Source: an uncultured Filifactor sp.
GTDB taxonomy: Bacteria > Bacillota > Clostridia > Peptostreptococcales > Filifactoraceae
Direction: 5' to 3'
Assembly: GCA_947254385.1 (NCBI GenBank)
Contig: CAMYCP010000047.1
Location: 1-8,621, forward strand
Length of the DNA stretch: 8,621 nt
Below are positions 6,220 through 8,621 of the stretch, in pieces; the first letter of the stretch is position 1, and each line of letters opens with the position of its first letter. The notes beneath the pieces are model-generated. The model was not told the origin of the DNA and did no database searches. It was given only the letters and a program-made list of their open reading frames with translations. The translations under genes were made by a program, and so were the position numbers.

Positions 6220-7377
6220 TTAAAGATAACTTTTTTCACATTCAATTTTTCCGTTTCTTAAATATACTCTTCTTACTCTATGCCCTACAAGGCAAAGTAT
6301 TTCATAGGATATTGTACCTACCTTGCGTGCAAAGTCTGCGGCGGTACAATTTAAAATATCACCGAATATAACGACTTCATCCGACTTTTTAACATCGTCG
6401 TCCACATGGAGCATACACTGATCCATACAAATGTTGCCCACGATTTTATAAAATTTTCCGTTTATACAAAATTCGACCTTATCTTTAAATTCACGTAGCA
6501 ACCCGTCCGCATATCCTATAGCGCAAGTCGCTATTTTTTGCGGTTCTTCAAGTGTGTAATGAAAGCCGTAGCTTACGCTCCTGCCGGCAGGCAAAGCTTT
6601 TACGTGTGTAACATCGGTTTTAAGCGTCATAACGGGTTTAAGCGAAACTAAAGTTCGGTCGACTTCATCTGACGGAAAATAGCCGTAAAGCACTATGCCT
6701 AAGCGCACCATATCAAACCCGTATTCGGGATAACAAAGCATCCCTGCTGAATTGTCGCAGTGTCTTATGTCAAATGTTATGCCTAAGTCTTCAAGCTCGG
6801 ATATCATTTCAATAAACAATTTATATTGTAAAACGGTGGTTTCCCTTTCTTTTTCATCGGAACGCGCAAAGTGCGTAAATATGCCTTTAAAATGCAAATT
6901 TTTTAAGGAAGATATTTTTCGTATTTCATTGATACTTTCTTCATCGGCTTGAAATCCTATTCTTGACATTCCCGTATCTATTGCTATGTGGATATTTGCA
7001 TTTTTATTTTTTCTTAAAGCGGCATCTGATATTTCTTTTGCGTCATGATATGAAAATACCGTAAAATCCACATCATTTTCTATAAAATCGTCGTAAAATT
7101 TTTCTCCTGTATAGCCTAATGTCATTATAGGCACGATTATGCCGTTTTTTCTAAGTTCAAGTGCCTCCAGGGGCGTTGCGACGGCAAAATAATCAGCACC
7201 CTCTTTTTCGTATAGCCTTGCCATGGTGACGGCTCCATGACCGTATGCGTTGGCCTTCAAGACGCAACATATTTTTGTTTTTGAAGATATGAGAGCTTTA
7301 AGATTTTTGAAATTGCTTTCAGCGTTATCCAGATTTATTATGGCGCGTACTGAACCGTATTTACTCACAAAATTCAC
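6220..7377 (-). CDS. alr: alanine racemase
   Basis: Alr interconverts L- and D-alanine with PLP and supplies D-alanine for peptidoglycan. The N-terminal TIM barrel carries VLKANAYGHG (39–48) with the PLP-linked Lys41, DTGMSRIGF (134–142), THFARSD (168–174) and MVRLGI (223–228) with a conserved arginine. The C-terminal beta domain holds SVSYGFHYT (267–275) with the second catalytic base Tyr270, the AIGYADGL region (286–293), and NICMDQ (315–320). Length (385) is normal. The outermost start is a GTG at 7375–7377, but its GGGAA motif ends immediately before it. The GTG three codons further in (7366–7368) has that motif ten bases upstream and is the more likely start, giving 382 residues. It begins eight bases after acpS and is followed 33 bases later by mazF. 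Confidence 0.95.
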   Translation of the reverse strand: MNFVSKYGSVRAIINLDNAESNFKNLKALISSKTKICCVLKANAYGHGAVTMARLYEKEGADYFAVATPLEALELRKNGIIVPIMTLGYTGEKFYDDFIENDVDFTVFSYHDAKEISDAALRKNKNANIHIAIDTGMSRIGFQADEESINEIRKISSLKNLHFKGIFTHFARSDEKERETTVLQYKLFIEMISELEDLGITFDIRHCDNSAGMLCYPEYGFDMVRLGIVLYGYFPSDEVDRTLVSLKPVMTLKTDVTHVKALPAGRSVSYGFHYTLEEPQKIATCAIGYADGLLREFKDKVEFCINGKFYKIVGNICMDQCMLHVDDDVKKSDEVVIFGDILNCTAADFARKVGTISYEILCLVGHRVRRVYLRNGKIECEKSYL

Positions 7378-7385
7378 TTCCCAAT

Positions 7386-7748
7386 CTATTTTTCAAGTAT
7401 ACAAAACGCCACGGCGTGACTTTTGTCATGTGACAACGACAGATGCCATCTGCCGGAAGGAAAAATATCCTTAGCTTTGCCGTGAAGTACAAGGTAAGGC
7501 TTTCCCAATGAGTCGTGCAACACTTCCACATCGACAAACGTTATTCCGATAAATCCTGTGCCGAGCGCCTTGGATACCGCCTCCTTAGCTGCAAAAATAG
7601 CCGCCGCCGTGGAATACGGAAAATTCTTGCCAAGTATATATTCACGTTCACTTGGCGTGTAAAATCGCCTTATAAAGTTGGGGTGTCTGAGCATAATATT
7701 TTTAATGCGCTCTATTTCCAAAATATCGGTACCTACCGCATGTATCAT
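7386..7748 (-). CDS. acpS: holo-[acyl-carrier-protein] synthase
   Basis: AcpS transfers the 4'-phosphopantetheine group of CoA to a serine of acyl carrier protein, activating it for fatty acid synthesis. The 120-residue length is typical. The N-terminal AVGTDILEIERI (4–15) includes the magnesium ligand Asp8. FAAKEAVSKALGTG (52–65) includes the second ligand Glu56 and the conserved Lys60. The segment WHLSLSHDKSHAVAF (101–115) is the usual C-terminal strand pattern. All signature residues are present. The ATG has AGGAGG five bases upstream. A 77-base AT-rich gap separates it from the upstream gene; I find no convincing promoter or terminator in it, so the promoter may be weak or further upstream. 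It is followed by alr in the common Firmicutes arrangement, where the two are thought to share a transcript. Confidence 0.95.
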   Translation of the reverse strand: MIHAVGTDILEIERIKNIMLRHPNFIRRFYTPSEREYILGKNFPYSTAAAIFAAKEAVSKALGTGFIGITFVDVEVLHDSLGKPYLVLHGKAKDIFPSGRWHLSLSHDKSHAVAFCILEK

Positions 7749-7825
7749 TTTATCCTCCTGTTTTAAACCGTAAAGTTTTTTTAATCGCTAATTACTATGA
7801 TTTATAAAAATAAAAAAGTAAAAAA

Positions 7826-8621
7826 TTATTTAATATATGCTTTAAATCCTGTAAGTTCGTATTTAGTGCCTTTAAGTTCGACCGAAAACATAAATGTCCC
7901 TTCAAATACGGGGTTTGAAGATACTCCCGTAGTGTAGCCGTTAAAGTAAATATTATATAAATTGCCTCCGACGTTGTCCATTGCGAAAATTTCCGCACTG
8001 TTACGAATTTCCGGTCTAAATGTGGCCGTTGTCACCGAAAAATATGGGGAACGGTATTCAACTGAGGTCATATCCCGTTTGTTTAAAGCGTGCCCTGAAT
8101 TTAATACAGTTTTAAACGCACTTGAACTTAACGTTTTTCCAAACACTTCACCGGCGTATTCATTGACGGTTTTTAACGAAAAGTCGGCGACACGTTTACC
8201 GTCCCGCAAAGTGATTTTTTTGTACTCATCGTAAGTAAGCGCATTTTTTAAAGCATAATTTAATATGAGGTTATCATCTATTTCAGATTTTTTAAAATCC
8301 GGTAAATCGGCATTTAAAAGTCCGACCGCCATTTCACCGAATACGGCGCTCTCTTTTTCCGTCATGGTGAGACTGCGTTTTAAATTCAAGGGTTCAAAAT
8401 AAAAATTTGAAATTTCCTTTTTGTAGGACGGTTTGTCCTTATTCGGCTTAAATTCCAAAAATACGACGCTCTCACCCATAAAATTAACAAAATCCAAACT
8501 TGCGAACGTTTTGCCGTCATGAAGTCTTATCGGTTCGGCGGACTTCACCGAAGAACCGTTCAACACGGAAGAGAGAGTTTCGGTTTTTATCAAAAGTCTT
8601 TTGTTTTCTTTTGAAAAAGAA
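7826..8621 (-). CDS. unrecognised protein, 3' part (gene runs off the right edge)
   Basis: A minus-strand frame is open from the window edge to a TAA at 7826–7828, giving at least 264 residues. A TTG at 8591–8593 could be read as a start, but no ribosome binding site precedes it and the frame continues open upstream, so I treat the gene as partial. I do not recognise the family. Visible features are an N-terminal part with RLHDGKTFASLDFVNFMGES, then alternating charged and beta-like segments, a central helix-rich part with LLNADLPDFKKSEIDD and an EVFGKTLS motif, and a C-terminal region rich in aromatic residues and short strands (SPYFSVTTATFRP, NIYFNGYTTG, FMFSVELKGTKYELTGF). There are no cysteines or membrane segments in the visible part. 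The composition would suit an extracytoplasmic or lipoprotein-type domain whose signal lies outside the window; this is only a guess. It reads in the same direction as acpS. Confidence 0.7.
   Translation of the reverse strand, partial: SFSKENKRLLIKTETLSSVLNGSSVKSAEPIRLHDGKTFASLDFVNFMGESVVFLEFKPNKDKPSYKKEISNFYFEPLNLKRSLTMTEKESAVFGEMAVGLLNADLPDFKKSEIDDNLILNYALKNALTYDEYKKITLRDGKRVADFSLKTVNEYAGEVFGKTLSSSAFKTVLNSGHALNKRDMTSVEYRSPYFSVTTATFRPEIRNSAEIFAMDNVGGNLYNIYFNGYTTGVSSNPVFEGTFMFSVELKGTKYELTGFKAYIK

Noticed and set aside
7749..7825. Promoter or fatty-acid regulator (FapR-type) site before acpS
   Set aside because: The only -35/-10-like boxes are poor and wrongly spaced, and the taat/atta half-sites do not form the expected palindrome.
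1..8621. CRISPR array, tRNA or rRNA genes, or a complete insertion sequence
   Set aside because: I see no regularly spaced repeats, no tRNA-like cloverleaf, no rRNA sequence and no complete transposase or recombinase gene.

Overview
The window looks like a low-GC, anaerobic Firmicute, most probably a member of the Clostridia. The reasons are strong AGGAGG-type ribosome binding sites, the Firmicutes-type order acpS–alr–endoA(mazF), and a class 1B dihydroorotate dehydrogenase made of PyrD plus the electron-transfer subunit PyrK. I cannot name a genus. All intact genes lie on the minus strand, so transcription runs from right to left.

Right part (about 5820–8621). The right edge holds the 3' part of an unrecognised gene that continues beyond the window. 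It is followed by acpS (holo-ACP synthase), alr (alanine racemase) and an EndoA/MazF-type endoribonuclease gene, closely spaced and probably co-transcribed. The antitoxin gene that normally sits between alr and endoA is absent: only 33 bases separate the two. A hairpin and a second hairpin with a T tract follow mazF.

Middle part (about 640–5740). A good sigma-A-type promoter (TTGACA, 17 bases, TATCCT) directly follows the mazF terminator and drives pyrB and pyrC. A 319-base gap with an AT-rich terminator-like hairpin comes next, then pyrF, pyrK and pyrD with overlapping ends. Together these encode steps 2, 3, 4 and 6 of UMP synthesis: carbamoyl phosphate to carbamoyl aspartate (PyrB), to dihydroorotate (PyrC), to orotate (PyrDK), and OMP to UMP (PyrF). 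carAB, pyrE and pyrR are not in the window. PyrB carries a C-terminal four-cysteine zinc ribbon like that of the regulatory subunit PyrI, but without PyrI's nucleotide-binding domain. That fusion is the most notable protein feature here.

Left part (1–about 640). Downstream of pyrD there is no intact gene. Two gene remnants face away from each other at a CATATG junction near 175–180: the tail of a CPBP-family intramembrane protease (minus strand) and the C-terminal end of a serine recombinase (plus strand). A hairpin with T tracts on both sides (455–490) may terminate both the recombinase remnant and the pyr transcripts. This is the scar of a decayed or rearranged mobile element at the end of the pyr operon. 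The bases between that hairpin and pyrD (491–643) hold nothing I can identify.
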